Shown in pieces: positions 6,002 through 16,289 of a stretch of DNA of 64,000 nt; position 1 is the stretch's first letter, and each line of letters opens with the position of its first letter. A model generated the notes under the pieces. It did not search any database, was not told the DNA's origin, and worked only from the letters and a program-made list of their open reading frames with translations. The stretch is taken from positions 1,116,001 to 1,180,000 of the forward strand of contig NZ_CP073343.1 of the NCBI RefSeq assembly GCF_024397855.1, in the 5' to 3' direction. Source of the stretch: Marinomonas rhizomae. GTDB lineage: Bacteria; Pseudomonadota; Gammaproteobacteria; Pseudomonadales; Marinomonadaceae. The translations under genes were made by a program, and so were the position numbers.

Positions 6002-8173
6002 ATGAATATGCCCCAAGCTAAAAATAACAGTGTGATTCATCCAGGGTTTTGCCACTTCATCAATGAAGAAGTGCTGCCACTTCACGCTATTGAACCAACC
6101 AAATTTTGGCGCGACCTTGAACAGCTAATTGCTGATTTGTCGCCTATAAACCGTCAGCTATTGGCCACTCGTGATCAGATGCAACAGCAGATTGACCAAT
6201 GGCATCTTGACCACAAGGGTCAAGCGATGGATATCAAAGCGTATGAGGCTTTCTTGCGTAAGATTGGTTACTTAGTCGAAGAGGGTGAAAACTTCACCAT
6301 TTCCACTTCAAATGTCGATGAAGAAATTGCTCACTTAGCAGGGCCTCAATTGGTTGTGCCAGTCAAGAACGCACGTTTTGCGCTGAATGCCGCCAATGCT
6401 CGTTGGGGCAGTTTGTACGACGCTTTTTACGGCACGGATGTGATTCCTAAAACAGACGAGCTAGCGACAGGCAAAGCCTATAACCCAGTTCGTGGTGACG
6501 CCGTGATTGCCAAAGCCAAAGACTTTTTAGATGAGGTGTTTCCGCTCGAGTCTGGTTCTCACAAAGACGTGATCAGCTACGTGGTTTATTACCATCATTT
6601 ATTGGCTTTTTTCCAAGATGGAAGCCAAACCGGTTTACAGCAACCTTGCCAGCTGGTGGCGGTAAATGGTCAGCGTAGTGAGCCTGAAGCCGTATTACTG
6701 AAAAATAACGGTTTGCATGTAGAAATTCAGTTTGATCGTAACGGCAAAAATGGTGTGAAAGACCCAGCCAATATCAATGACATTCTTATTGAGTCAGCTC
6801 TAAGTACCATTATGGACTGTGAAGATTCCGTGGCGGCCGTTGATGCGGAAGACAAAATTGACGTGTACCGCAATTGGCTTGGCCTAATGCAAGGCACGCT
6901 AGAAGCTAGCTTCGAAAAAGGTGGGCAGACACAAACGCGCCGCATGAACCCAGATCGTATTTTTACGGACTTAGACAATCAAGAATACCTCTTACATGGC
7001 CGTTCTTTGTTGTTGATTCGCAATGTCGGTCACTTGATGGAATGTGACTTGATGCAAGACGAACTGGGTAACTTTGTGCCTGAAGGCATTATTGATGCGG
7101 TCGTAACAAGCTTGATTGCCGCGTTGGATTTGCAGAGTCACAAGGGCATTCGTAACAGTAGAACGGGCAGTATTTACATCGTCAAGCCCAAGATGCATGG
7201 CCCAGAGGAAGTGGCATTTAGTTGTGAGTTATTTGCTCGAGTAGAGCAGATGCTTGGCTTACCAGAAAACACCATCAAGATCGGCATTATGGACGAAGAA
7301 CGCCGTACGACCTTGAACTTGAAAGAGTGTATTTGTCAGGCGAAATCTCGGGTGTTTTTCATCAATACGGGGTTTCTGGATCGAACTGGTGACGAAATTC
7401 ACACCAGTATGCAGGCTGGCGCTTTCTTGCCAAAAGATCAGATTAAAAACCAGCCTTGGATTCAGGCTTATGAGAATCGCAACGTCGACATAGGCTTGCA
7501 GTGTGGTTTGCCGGGCAAAGCGCAGATCGGCAAAGGTATGTGGGCCATGCCGGATGAAATGGCAGCGATGATGGCGGCGAAAGTAGTCCATCCGAAAGCG
7601 GGCGCGAATACGGCTTGGGTGCCATCACCAACCGCGGCGACTTTACACGCATTGCATTATCACCAAGTGGATGTGTTTGAAGTGCAAGAGCGACTCAAAA
7701 ATCGTCCGAAAGCGAGCCTGATAGATTTACTTACCATCCCGACGATTCCAAGCAATTTGACTTTGTCGCAGCAAGTGATTGAACGAGAAATCGAAAACAA
7801 CGTTCAAGGGTTATTGGGCTATGTGGTGCGCTGGATTGAAGCGGGCGTGGGGTGTTCGAAAGTGCCTGACATTAACAATGTGGGTTTGATGGAAGACCGT
7901 GCCACCTTGCGGATTTCTAGCCAACATTTAGCGAACTGGTTGCTTCATGGTGTGTGCAGTAAAGAGCAGATTGATGAGGTGATGCAACGCATGGCGCGGG
8001 TGGTGGACGAGCAAAATATAGCCACAGAAGGGTATCGCCCGATGGCCTTAAATGCCAAGAGTTTCGCTTTTAAAGCAGCGCAAGATTTGATTTTTAAAGG
8101 CGTGATTCAGGCAAATGGTTATACCGAGCCACTTTTACACGCGTACCGAGTTAAAGCGAAAGCAGCAAATTAA
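6002..8173 (+). CDS. glcB: Malate synthase G
   Basis: Condenses glyoxylate with acetyl-CoA to malate in the glyoxylate shunt (cytosolic, Mg2+-dependent). The length, 723 residues, is identical to that of E. coli GlcB. Visible signatures are the [20 protein letters not shown] stretch, the Mg/catalytic region [16 protein letters not shown], the catalytic Arg in [18 protein letters not shown], and [18 protein letters not shown]. The ATG at 6002 has an AGGAAAG site upstream. It precedes isocitrate lyase by 37-50 bp, so the two shunt enzymes are probably one operon. This G-type isozyme stands in for the A-type AceB of the enteric aceBAK operon. Confidence 0.96.
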   Translation: MNMPQAKNNSVIHPGFCHFINEEVLPLHAIEPTKFWRDLEQLIADLSPINRQLLATRDQMQQQIDQWHLDHKGQAMDIKAYEAFLRKIGYLVEEGENFTISTSNVDEEIAHLAGPQLVVPVKNARFALNAANARWGSLYDAFYGTDVIPKTDELATGKAYNPVRGDAVIAKAKDFLDEVFPLESGSHKDVISYVVYYHHLLAFFQDGSQTGLQQPCQLVAVNGQRSEPEAVLLKNNGLHVEIQFDRNGKNGVKDPANINDILIESALSTIMDCEDSVAAVDAEDKIDVYRNWLGLMQGTLEASFEKGGQTQTRRMNPDRIFTDLDNQEYLLHGRSLLLIRNVGHLMECDLMQDELGNFVPEGIIDAVVTSLIAALDLQSHKGIRNSRTGSIYIVKPKMHGPEEVAFSCELFARVEQMLGLPENTIKIGIMDEERRTTLNLKECICQAKSRVFFINTGFLDRTGDEIHTSMQAGAFLPKDQIKNQPWIQAYENRNVDIGLQCGLPGKAQIGKGMWAMPDEMAAMMAAKVVHPKAGANTAWVPSPTAATLHALHYHQVDVFEVQERLKNRPKASLIDLLTIPTIPSNLTLSQQVIEREIENNVQGLLGYVVRWIEAGVGCSKVPDINNVGLMEDRATLRISSQHLANWLLHGVCSKEQIDEVMQRMARVVDEQNIATEGYRPMALNAKSFAFKAAQDLIFKGVIQANGYTEPLLHAYRVKAKAAN

Positions 8174-8222
8174 TTACCTATTAATAAATTTATCTTAAAC
8201 AACCTAAAGAGTGAGAAGAACC

Positions 8223-9824
8223 ATGCAAACTTATAATAATAAAACACAGCAAGCGAGCAATACGATCAATCAACAAGGCCCAACTTGGGCGGCGATGAAC
8301 CCTGAATTCGTAGCGAGAATGCAATTGCAAAACCGTTTTAATACGGGGTTAGATATCGCCAAATACACAGCTAAGATCATGCGAGAAGACATGGCGAGCT
8401 ACGACAAAGACCCAGCGAACTACACTCAGTCTTTAGGTTGCTGGCACGGTTTTATCGGCCAACAAAAAATGATTTCTATCAAGAAGCATTTTGGCACCAC
8501 GCGTAGTCGTTACTTGTACTTGTCAGGCTGGATGGTGGCGGCGATGCGTTCTGAATTTGGCCCATTGCCAGATCAATCTATGCATGAAAAAACCTCAGTG
8601 CCCGCTTTGATCGAAGAGCTATACACCTTTTTGAAACAAGCCGATGCACGAGAGTTGCAGTATTTATTCAAAGAAATGGATGACGCCAGAGAAGCGGGAG
8701 ATCAAGTTCGCGAACAAGCCGCGCAGCAAAAAGCGGATAACTTTGAAACTCACGTTGTGCCAATTATTGCGGATATCGATGCGGGTTTTGGTAACGAAGA
8801 AGCGACCTATTTGCTAGCGAAGAAAATGATCGAAGCGGGTGCTTGCTGTATCCAGATCGAGAACCAAGTGTCAGATGCAAAACAATGTGGTCACCAAGAT
8901 GGTAAGGTAACCGTGCCTCATGAAGACTTCTTAGCGAAAATTAACGCGGTGCGTTATGCCTTCTTGGAGTTGGGCGTGGACGATGGCGTGATCGTGGCTC
9001 GTACTGACTCTTTGGGCGCGGGTTTAACGCAAAAGATCCCAGTATCACAAACGGCTGGCGACTTGGCAGAACAATACAATGCCTTCATTGATGGCGAAGA
9101 AGTGACCTCACTTGAGCAAATGAAGTCTGGCGAAATGGCTATCAAACTGGGTGAGCGTTTGATTAAGCCAACTCGTTTAGCCAATGGTTTGGTGCGCTTT
9201 AAACCCAATACAGGTGAAGACCGCGTGGTGTTGGATTGTATTACCTCTTTGCAGAATGGTGCCGATTTATTGTGGATCGAAACGGAGAAACCACACATCG
9301 GGCAAATCGCCGCGATTGTGAATCGTATTCGTGACGTTATGCCAAACGCCAAGCTTGTGTATAACAATAGCCCTTCTTTCAACTGGACATTGAACTTCCG
9401 TCAGCAAGTGTTTGATGCGTGGTTGGAAGAAGGCAAAGATGTTAGCCAATACCAACGCGAGAAACTGATGTCACAAGATTTTGATGGCAGCATGTTAGCC
9501 GAGGAAGCGGATGAGCGTATTCGACGCTTCCAAAAAGATGCCGCTGCGCAAGCAGGGATCTTCCATCATTTGATTACCTTGCCGACGTACCATACTGCCG
9601 CTTTGTCTACGGATAACTTAGCGAAAGACTACTTCGGTGAGCTAGGTATGTTGGGTTATGTGAGAGAAGTGCAGCGCAAGGAAATTCGCCAAGGCTTGGC
9701 CTGTGTGAAGCACCAAGACATGTCGGGTTCTAACATAGGTGATGATCACAAAGAGTACTTCTCTGGTGAGCAAGCGCTAAAAGCGTCTGGTAAAGATAAC
9801 ACCATGAATCAATTTGCAGTCTGA
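8223..9824 (+). CDS. aceA: Isocitrate lyase, long (about 530-residue) form
   Basis: Splits isocitrate into glyoxylate and succinate, the first glyoxylate-shunt step, bypassing the CO2-releasing TCA reactions. The catalytic signature is KQCGHQDGKVTVPH, the KKCGH variant typical of the long Pseudomonas/Colwellia-type lyases. The Mg-binding stretch DIDAGFGNEEATYL precedes it and WIETEKPHIGQI follows. I prefer the ATG at 8223 (MQTYNN) with GAGTGAGAAG upstream; an in-frame GTG at 8211 adds four residues. It lies downstream of glcB and is followed by a strong terminator. No aceK (isocitrate dehydrogenase kinase) gene is present. Confidence 0.95.
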   Translation: MQTYNNKTQQASNTINQQGPTWAAMNPEFVARMQLQNRFNTGLDIAKYTAKIMREDMASYDKDPANYTQSLGCWHGFIGQQKMISIKKHFGTTRSRYLYLSGWMVAAMRSEFGPLPDQSMHEKTSVPALIEELYTFLKQADARELQYLFKEMDDAREAGDQVREQAAQQKADNFETHVVPIIADIDAGFGNEEATYLLAKKMIEAGACCIQIENQVSDAKQCGHQDGKVTVPHEDFLAKINAVRYAFLELGVDDGVIVARTDSLGAGLTQKIPVSQTAGDLAEQYNAFIDGEEVTSLEQMKSGEMAIKLGERLIKPTRLANGLVRFKPNTGEDRVVLDCITSLQNGADLLWIETEKPHIGQIAAIVNRIRDVMPNAKLVYNNSPSFNWTLNFRQQVFDAWLEEGKDVSQYQREKLMSQDFDGSMLAEEADERIRRFQKDAAAQAGIFHHLITLPTYHTAALSTDNLAKDYFGELGMLGYVREVQRKEIRQGLACVKHQDMSGSNIGDDHKEYFSGEQALKASGKDNTMNQFAV

Positions 9825-9863
9825 TTAAATAAAATGAGCGTCAGAATGTATTGATAAAAAAGG

Positions 9864-9893
9864 CCAGCAGTCTTCCCCCTGCTGGTTTTTTTT
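9864..9893 (+). terminator. Rho-independent terminator of glcB-aceA
   Basis: CCAGCAG (9864-9870) and CTGCTGG (9879-9885) form a 7-bp GC-rich stem with an 8-base loop, followed by eight T residues. Confidence 0.9.
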
Positions 9894-9984
9894 GCTTAGT
9901 TTTTAATATTGTGTAAATGGATTATTATGGCTGTTGGAAACTGGCTACCTCAAACTTTTATGGCTATTGAATTCGAGGATTCTA

Positions 9985-11823
9985 TTGAATAATTCACGTT
10001 ATGCGCTAGATGATAAACAAGTTAATGACATTAGCTTAAAAGATTTAGCTAAGCGCTCTCGGTTTGGTGGCGTCTTCTATCTGTTTGCCTTTTGGGCGGC
10101 TGTTTTTAGTTCAGCAACAGCACGAGAGCATCTCGATATTATTGGCCTTTTTTCTGGCTGTTTTATACTTCTGCAAATTTACCGTTTGGTTTTATTTTTC
10201 AAAGTGTTTTCCTCGCACGAAATTGACTATCCGTCCTATTTTTCCCGTTATGCTTTTATTTACAATTCTTCTGCAATTGTGTGGGTGAGTGGTTCTGCTT
10301 GGCTTTTTTACATTAACCCGATTGTCGACTTACCTGTGACCATTAACATGATGGCGGCGGCTGGTATTAGTATTGGTGGAATTACCGTATTGGCACCTTC
10401 CTATAGAATAATGCGCAGTTACTGGTTGTTGATTTGTTGGCCTTTTGCTTTGGCCTCTGGTTTATTTCTCGATGAGCCTGGTAACTGGATTGTTGTTGGT
10501 TTAATTCTTGGTTATGGGCTGTTTATTTTTGTGACAGGGAAGCAACAAAATCAAATGTACTGGCAGGCTCTTAACGATAATTTAAAGCTTTCAGAGCAGG
10601 CTGAAGAACTTGAAAATGCCAAAATAGCGGCTGAAGTAGCCGGTCAAGCCAAAGCCGATTTTTTATCTGCGATGACCCATGAGATACGCACGCCCATGAA
10701 CGGGGTGCTTGGCATGGCACAATTATTGGCGATGGGAGACCTTAACGAAAAACAGCAACAACAAGTCACCGTGATCAATAATGCGGGTCGAACCTTAATG
10801 CACATTATTAATAATATTTTAGATTACTCTAAAATTAACGCAGAGCAGCTAGAGTTAGAAAAGATTCTATTTAGTTCACGCAATATTGTTAACGAAGTGA
10901 TGTTATTGCTCGCACCTCAGTTTGAAAAAAAACCAATAAGCCTTACTTGTGATTTTGGAGACATTCCTGAGACCGTTCAGGGTGACCCTTATAGGCTCCA
11001 TCAAATCCTTTATAACCTTGTCGGCAATGCCTTTAAATTTACCGATGAAGGAGAAATATGTATTGAGGTATCTTCTAAAGAAAGTGATGAAGAAAATACA
11101 GTAATTTTGTCTTTTGCTATCAGAGACTCGGGTATTGGTATTTCGCCTGACGATCAACAGCAAATTTTTGAGCAGTTTTATCAAATTAACCATTTTAACC
11201 CTAACATTCGAGGGACTGGGTTGGGATTGAGTATTACACGACGCTTAGTCGAGCTAATGGGCGGAACTATCTTGGTTGAGAGTGAAATGGGAGTAGGAAG
11301 TACTTTTACTGTCGCGATTCCGTTTGTTTTGTCTGCTCAAACAGCTGTGAAAGAATCCCTAGAGTCATCAGAGAAACTCTTTGTAAAACCTGATTCCCAG
11401 ACTGATTTACGCATTTTGTTGGCAGAAGATAATAAAATCAATCAAATGCTCTGTGAGCAATTCTTCTCTAAATTGGGATGCTCTGTCGACTTAGCTGAGA
11501 CCGGCATTATAGCGTTGGAAAAATTTAATAGCCCTGAACCTTACGATGTCATTTTTATGGACTGTAACATGCCGGAAATGGATGGTTTTTCAGCCACAGT
11601 GGCTATTCGGCAGCTAGAACAAAGTAAGGGCTTAAAGCAAACACCAATTATCGCACTGACCGCCCATGTAGAAGACGATATTAAACGGCGATGCCTTGAT
11701 TCCGGTATGAACGCTTTTATTAGTAAACCTTTCTTATTTGAAGATTTAGAAACCATGGTTAATAAAGTTCGAGCTGGCATGCATAATGAGATTACATTAA
11801 AAGAGGTTGGCAAAAATAGTTAG
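9985..11823 (+). CDS. Membrane hybrid sensor histidine kinase
   Basis: A 612-residue kinase with several N-terminal membrane helices (roughly residues 25-190), a short coiled linker (EQAEELENAKIAAEVAGQAK), a HisKA domain with the phosphoacceptor His in SAMTHEIRTPMNGVLGM, an HATPase domain (NLVGNAFKFTDEG, DSGIGI, GTGLGLSI) and a C-terminal receiver with the phospho-Asp in DVIFMDCNMPEMDGF. The start chosen is the TTG at 9985 because CGAGGA lies five bases before it; a longer frame from a TTG at 9934 has no such site. No HAMP domain, Hpt domain or adjacent response regulator is seen, so partner and signal are unknown. Confidence 0.85.
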   Translation: MNNSRYALDDKQVNDISLKDLAKRSRFGGVFYLFAFWAAVFSSATAREHLDIIGLFSGCFILLQIYRLVLFFKVFSSHEIDYPSYFSRYAFIYNSSAIVWVSGSAWLFYINPIVDLPVTINMMAAAGISIGGITVLAPSYRIMRSYWLLICWPFALASGLFLDEPGNWIVVGLILGYGLFIFVTGKQQNQMYWQALNDNLKLSEQAEELENAKIAAEVAGQAKADFLSAMTHEIRTPMNGVLGMAQLLAMGDLNEKQQQQVTVINNAGRTLMHIINNILDYSKINAEQLELEKILFSSRNIVNEVMLLLAPQFEKKPISLTCDFGDIPETVQGDPYRLHQILYNLVGNAFKFTDEGEICIEVSSKESDEENTVILSFAIRDSGIGISPDDQQQIFEQFYQINHFNPNIRGTGLGLSITRRLVELMGGTILVESEMGVGSTFTVAIPFVLSAQTAVKESLESSEKLFVKPDSQTDLRILLAEDNKINQMLCEQFFSKLGCSVDLAETGIIALEKFNSPEPYDVIFMDCNMPEMDGFSATVAIRQLEQSKGLKQTPIIALTAHVEDDIKRRCLDSGMNAFISKPFLFEDLETMVNKVRAGMHNEITLKEVGKNS

Positions 11824-11884
11824 GCTACTTTTATTGTCTGATTTCTTTGCATCGGTTAATACGTGAGGTCAAGCATTCCAAGCG

Positions 11885-11924
11885 AAGCCTGAGTCATTGA
11901 TCTTCCCAATGTTCAGGCTTTTTT
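11885..11924 (+). terminator. Rho-independent terminator after the hybrid kinase
   Basis: AAGCCTGA (11885-11892) pairs with TCAGGCTT (11913-11920), and an inner CATTG/CAATG pair extends the hairpin. A T-run follows. Confidence 0.85.
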
Positions 11925-12017
11925 ATACCTGTTCATCAAACCGTCATGGCGCGTCTTTACCCTAAAGTGAGAATTATAAAATGCACTGATGTGCGATTTC
12001 ACAAAAAGGGCGAAGAA

Positions 12018-13436
12018 ATGATAAGTAAGATTTGGTTAGCGAGTTTGATTTCTGTTGGGGTTTTATCTGGTTGTGCAAATCACACTACAACGACTTCAGC
12101 ATTAAGTTTTGTTGATAATGTCTCAAAGCAAGGCAGTGAGTTGCCTTACTCTGTATTACGTGATGATTTGATTGATGGTAAGACGAATCAGTCATTTGAA
12201 ATTCGCAATGGTGGTTTTGGCTCGGCAATGACGGCAAATCCAAATCAAGCGAATCAGTTTTATGCATTAACTGATCGTGGTCCAAATGCTAACTATAGTA
12301 GCGATTATGGAAAAGGTAAAAGCTTTCCTGTGGCGTCTTATACTCCACGTATCGGTTTGTTTGAAGTGGCTGTCGATGGCAAGGTGTCGATGGTGAAAAG
12401 CATTTTACTGAAACGTCCAGAAGGCAGCTTGATTTCCGGTTTACCCAATACGTCTTCATTAGGTGGCACAGGTGAGACGCCTTATCATTCAAATGGTCAG
12501 CCTGTTTTAGTAAATGACAATAAGCCTTACGATAAGACCACTAACCCTATTAAGCTTGATGATTACGGTTTGGATGGCGAAGGTTTAGTTGCACTTAAAG
12601 ACGGTACGTTTTGGGTGAGTGATGAATATGGGCCACACATTGTTCATTTTGATAGTAATGGTGTCGAGATAGGTCGTATTAATGCTTTTAAAGACGACAG
12701 TCGTGATATCTATCATCTTCCTGCTGTCTTTGCACACCGTCGAGCCAACCGAGGCATGGAGGGGCTAGCCATTACGCCAGACGAAACGACCTTAGTGGGC
12801 ATCATGCAGTCGACGTTGCAGAACCCAGATAAAGCTGCTCAAAAAAGTAATTTAACGCGTATTGTGACGTTGAATTTAACCACTGGCAAAACTGAACAGT
12901 ATTTGTATCGCCAAGAAAAAAATGAAAACTCGAACTCTGAAATTTCTGCTTTAACAGCGAATAAGTTTTTGGTGATCGAGCGAGACGGTGCTTTCTTATT
13001 AGGCGGCCCCGATGGTGACTCTAAAGCTAAGCCGAATGCACAAAAGCATGTTTATCGTATTGATCTAACAACAGCCACCCCTCTGTCTTCTATCCCTTTG
13101 TCTAAGTCTGTTAAGCGTGATGCAAGCCATGGTTTGATGATTGACGGCTTAACACTAGAGCAGTTCGCGATTAAAAATGGCTGGCAAGCGTTGGCAGAGA
13201 AAGGAATTAAACCCGTTAGCAAAACCTTGGTTGTTGATATGGTGAAAGCTGTTTCTTATCCTCACGATAAAATGGAAGGTTTGTGGGTAATTGATAACAA
13301 TCATCTTGGAGTGTTGAATGATGATGATTTTGCTACTTGGTCGACGAAAGGCAAATTGGAGCAAAAGCACCTTGATAAAAACACGGTTGACTCTAATCGT
13401 CTCTACATCATTAAAGCGGATTTGATGGGTAATTGA
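12018..13436 (+). CDS. Phytase-like esterase-domain lipoprotein
   Basis: A 472-residue exported protein. From the ATG at 12018 (after a GGGCGAAGAA site) it begins with a lipoprotein signal, MISKIWLASLISVGVLSGC, with lipidation expected at Cys19. An upstream in-frame ATG at 11946 would bury this signal and is unlikely. The body has the beta-propeller-like pattern of the 'esterase-like activity of phytase' family (PF13449): ALTDRGPNANY, DGEGLVALKDGTFWVSDEYG, NRGMEGLAITPD, and KMEGLWVIDNNHLGVLNDDD. Relatives act as periplasmic phosphate-ester hydrolases or are uncharacterised, so the substrate is not assigned. It is monocistronic with its own terminator. Confidence 0.8.
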   Translation: MISKIWLASLISVGVLSGCANHTTTTSALSFVDNVSKQGSELPYSVLRDDLIDGKTNQSFEIRNGGFGSAMTANPNQANQFYALTDRGPNANYSSDYGKGKSFPVASYTPRIGLFEVAVDGKVSMVKSILLKRPEGSLISGLPNTSSLGGTGETPYHSNGQPVLVNDNKPYDKTTNPIKLDDYGLDGEGLVALKDGTFWVSDEYGPHIVHFDSNGVEIGRINAFKDDSRDIYHLPAVFAHRRANRGMEGLAITPDETTLVGIMQSTLQNPDKAAQKSNLTRIVTLNLTTGKTEQYLYRQEKNENSNSEISALTANKFLVIERDGAFLLGGPDGDSKAKPNAQKHVYRIDLTTATPLSSIPLSKSVKRDASHGLMIDGLTLEQFAIKNGWQALAEKGIKPVSKTLVVDMVKAVSYPHDKMEGLWVIDNNHLGVLNDDDFATWSTKGKLEQKHLDKNTVDSNRLYIIKADLMGN

Positions 13437-13470
13437 TCGACTTATCGATACAACGAAAGGGTTTCATACA

Positions 13471-13498
13471 AAGGAATGCCAAAGAGCATTCCTTTTTT
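13471..13498 (+). terminator. Rho-independent terminator after the phytase-like gene
   Basis: AAGGAATGC (13471-13479) pairs with GCATTCCTT (13486-13494) across a 6-base loop, and the T-run continues to 13498. Confidence 0.9.
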
Positions 13499-13623
13499 AT
13501 ATCCTAAACCCCTAGGGTTATTATCTAACTAAGTGGCTCTTATTATGTGTGATTCACTGTTATTTTGCTTTTTCTTAGTTGTATCAATATTGGCAAGCTA
13601 ATTGCTGTTTATGGCGATCTTTA

Positions 13624-15636
13624 ATGTTTTCTAGGATATCTGAAGTGGACGTTTTCCTTGCTAAAAACCAATCAACAATTAAACGTTTTATAAAAGGAGT
13701 GGATAAATACGATCAAACATTAAAGTCTCTGAGTACTTGGTGGGAAAAAATTGCCTTAATTGGCAAAATTAATAGTTTTGAAGTGGCTTCGACCATATTA
13801 GAAGATATGGATAATACTTTAGGGCAGTTCCATCTTCTGCAAAAACGATTGATCGAAAGTTTGACAAACGAGCATGCTCGAAAAGTTATCGTACAAGATT
13901 TGTCACGCTGTCAGATGGCGATAGATGTGTTAATTCGTAACCTTTTTGAGAGAACGGCCGATATCGGCTTTTTAGCTACTGACCTTGATGTCATCCATTT
14001 TTTAAAAAATAGTGATACAAAAGAAGAAGATAGTGTTTTTTTAAGGCAGAGGCTTCAAGCCTATATTGATATTTACTCAGTCTATCAAGATGCATTTCTT
14101 GTTGCGCCTGATGGCGAGGTGGTGTTTCAGCTCAGTCAGCCTTCACGACGAGGCAAAGTACAGGATGAGCTAATTCAGCAAGCGATTAAATACCCAGATC
14201 GTTATGTTGAGTATTTCGGGCAAACGAGTTTGATTGAGGGAGCCCTACCAAGTCTTTTGTATGCTAGTGCGGCCATGGATGAAAATCGTGTTGTTGGTGT
14301 TATTGTTTTGTGTTTTCGCTTCCAAAATGAGCTGGAAGAAATTACCAAGCATCTTTTATTTAAAAAGGAAGAGAATCACTTTCTGCTCTTAAATGGCGCG
14401 GGAAATGTGCTGTTTGCCCCACAAAGTTACCAGCAGGTTTTTCCTACTCATCTATCAATAAGCGCTGCGCCAAAAGTGGTGTCGGTTCACAATAAAGACA
14501 GCGTTCAAGTGATGGCCAAAGGTCAGCCTTATCAAGGCTATAGAGGGCCTGAAAACTGGCATATGGGGTCTTTATTGGCATTAGAAAATATGGATCGGGG
14601 TGTAAGCGATACAGAGGATCATCAAGCATTGATTGCTGATCTTGCTGGGCTTATTTCAGCAGATTTTTTTGATATCCGCTACCAATCTATTTCTATCAAT
14701 GATGATTTAGAGTTGATTGTTCTGAATGGCATTATTACAGCAGCTCGCAAAGATGCAGTAGAGTTTATGCCGGTATTAGAGGCCATCAAAAAGATTGGTC
14801 GAGACATTGATAATGTGTTTGCGAACTCCATTGAGTCTTTGTTTTCTACCATCATTTCAGGTCAACTGAATGCAATAATTTTGCAAGCCAGCTTGGCGGT
14901 AGACATTATGGATCGTAACCTTTATGAACGTGCAAATGACTGTCGCTGGTGGAGCTTGAGCACATCATTACAAACGGCGTTATCAGCACCTGAGGTTGAT
15001 GAAAACAGTATTCGTCAGACGTTAGGAAAAATACATTCCTTGTATACTGTGTATCATACTTTATACGTTTATGATCAAGATGGGCGTTATATCGCCTTTT
15101 CAGATGATACTTATCAGCGCAAAATTGGGCAGATTATAGAGCCAAATTCTGCTGGACAGAGTGTATTTCATTCGCAAGATATTTACGCATATAGCGTATC
15201 CCCATTCATGCCTTTCGAGTGCTACGGTGGAGAACATACTTATATTTATAATGCCGCCATTCGTAGTCCTGAAAAAAGCAATGAAGTGGTTGGCGGTATC
15301 GGTATCGTATTCGATTCTACGGTAGAGTTTCGTGCCATTCTTAATGATATTTTGCCCAGAGACAATGGTGTTGTAAAAACAGGTACTAAAGCCTTGTTCA
15401 CCACTGATAAAGGCTTTGTCATTGCAAGTTCGTCGGATGATCATGCTGTTGGTAGTGTCTTTTTTCCTACCATTAACATGACAGAGCTATACCAAGATGG
15501 CAGCACTGCAACCGCTATTAGACTAGATGACTCTGCATATCTTATTGGTGCTGCCAGATCGAACGGATATCGTGAGTACAAACGTCAAGATGGTTATGAG
15601 AATACGATAATTTCTTGGGTGCTTGTCCCTTGTTAA
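13624..15636 (+). CDS. Soluble two-Cache sensor-like protein
   Basis: A 670-residue protein without a signal peptide or membrane helix, read from the ATG at 13624 (an in-frame TTG at 13579 is the alternative). Two similar halves each contain a helical lead-in (DVLIRNLFERTADIGFLATD; DIMDRNLYERANDCRWWSL) followed by a PAS-like Cache fold (YSVYQDAFLVAPDGEVVFQL; YTVYHTLYVYDQDGRYIAF). Such domains normally sense small ligands outside the membrane in chemoreceptors. No MCP signalling helix, kinase or GGDEF output follows, and the chain ends in a Cache tail (SWVLVPC). Related proteins may carry a further C-terminal domain (from memory, unverified). The function is unknown; chemotaxis-linked cytoplasmic sensing is a guess. 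Confidence 0.65.
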   Translation: MFSRISEVDVFLAKNQSTIKRFIKGVDKYDQTLKSLSTWWEKIALIGKINSFEVASTILEDMDNTLGQFHLLQKRLIESLTNEHARKVIVQDLSRCQMAIDVLIRNLFERTADIGFLATDLDVIHFLKNSDTKEEDSVFLRQRLQAYIDIYSVYQDAFLVAPDGEVVFQLSQPSRRGKVQDELIQQAIKYPDRYVEYFGQTSLIEGALPSLLYASAAMDENRVVGVIVLCFRFQNELEEITKHLLFKKEENHFLLLNGAGNVLFAPQSYQQVFPTHLSISAAPKVVSVHNKDSVQVMAKGQPYQGYRGPENWHMGSLLALENMDRGVSDTEDHQALIADLAGLISADFFDIRYQSISINDDLELIVLNGIITAARKDAVEFMPVLEAIKKIGRDIDNVFANSIESLFSTIISGQLNAIILQASLAVDIMDRNLYERANDCRWWSLSTSLQTALSAPEVDENSIRQTLGKIHSLYTVYHTLYVYDQDGRYIAFSDDTYQRKIGQIIEPNSAGQSVFHSQDIYAYSVSPFMPFECYGGEHTYIYNAAIRSPEKSNEVVGGIGIVFDSTVEFRAILNDILPRDNGVVKTGTKALFTTDKGFVIASSSDDHAVGSVFFPTINMTELYQDGSTATAIRLDDSAYLIGAARSNGYREYKRQDGYENTIISWVLVPC

Positions 15637-15653
15637 TCTAAAGAAATTAATAT

Positions 15654-15680
15654 GATGTCATGGAAGACATCTCTGTTTTA
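15654..15680 (+). terminator. Possible terminator after the Cache protein
   Basis: GATGTC (15654-15659) and GACATC (15666-15671) form a 6-bp stem with a 6-base loop, followed by TCTGTTTTATT. It is a weak stem with an interrupted T-run. Confidence 0.4.
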
Positions 15681-15808
15681 TTGCGCGTCTCTTTCCTGCT
15701 TTTTTTGTATGTATCTCTGACTAAAAACTGTACTAATCGCAAAAACTCAGTAACCTATTGATCAGGTTTTATTCTTCTCGTCATGGCGTTTGTCCTAAGA
15801 AAGTTTGT

Positions 15809-16288
15809 ATGAATTTAGAATCGTTATTTTCCATTACTCCCTTTAGCTGGAGTTCGATTGCTACGGCTATTTTTTGTGGCGTTATTGTCGGCTTAGAGCG
15901 ACAGTTGAGAGGTAAGCCAGTAGGGATTCGAACGTCTGCATTAATTGTATTAGGCACGTATGTGTTTATTGCTTCGTCGATGTTTGTGGCTGCTGATACA
16001 ACGGACCCATCACGAATTATTGGCCAGGTAATTACTGGGATTGGTTTTCTGGGCGCTGGTGTTATGTTATCTAAAGATGGTGCTGTTATAGGGGTTACCT
16101 CTGCGGCAACGATTTGGACATTGGCTGCAATCGGGGTGTGTATTGCGATTGTTGGTTCTTACGTGGCGATAAAGTTATCCATTATTGTGGTCGCTATTTT
16201 ATATGGCGTAGACATTCTTGAGGAATATTCGTCTGCTTTTACACGCGGCGTACATTCTAAATACAGTCGTTGGCGTAAGAGAGATTAA
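15809..16288 (+). CDS. MgtC/SapB-family membrane protein
   Basis: A 159-residue inner-membrane protein with four or five hydrophobic segments and the MgtC core: CGVIVGLERQLRGKPVGIRT, then IGQVITGIGFLGAGVML and GVTSAATIWTLAAIGV. MgtC relatives are involved in growth at low Mg2+ and modulation of ATP synthase; short forms without the cytoplasmic ACT-like tail, like this one, are poorly characterised. The ATG at 15809 is preferred because it begins directly before the first helix; an in-frame extension to 15758 adds unlikely polar residues. The GNAT gene starts one base after its stop, indicating co-transcription. Confidence 0.85.
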   Translation: MNLESLFSITPFSWSSIATAIFCGVIVGLERQLRGKPVGIRTSALIVLGTYVFIASSMFVAADTTDPSRIIGQVITGIGFLGAGVMLSKDGAVIGVTSAATIWTLAAIGVCIAIVGSYVAIKLSIIVVAILYGVDILEEYSSAFTRGVHSKYSRWRKRD

Positions 16289-16289
16289 A

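Noticed and set aside
7259-7652. Long open frames on the minus strand inside malate synthase G
   Set aside because: They lie antisense to a complete, well-conserved glcB frame, have no ribosome-binding site and encode no recognisable protein.
8954-9382. 142-codon minus-strand frame inside aceA
   Set aside because: Shadow of the isocitrate lyase frame; its composition follows the antisense of the conserved catalytic region.
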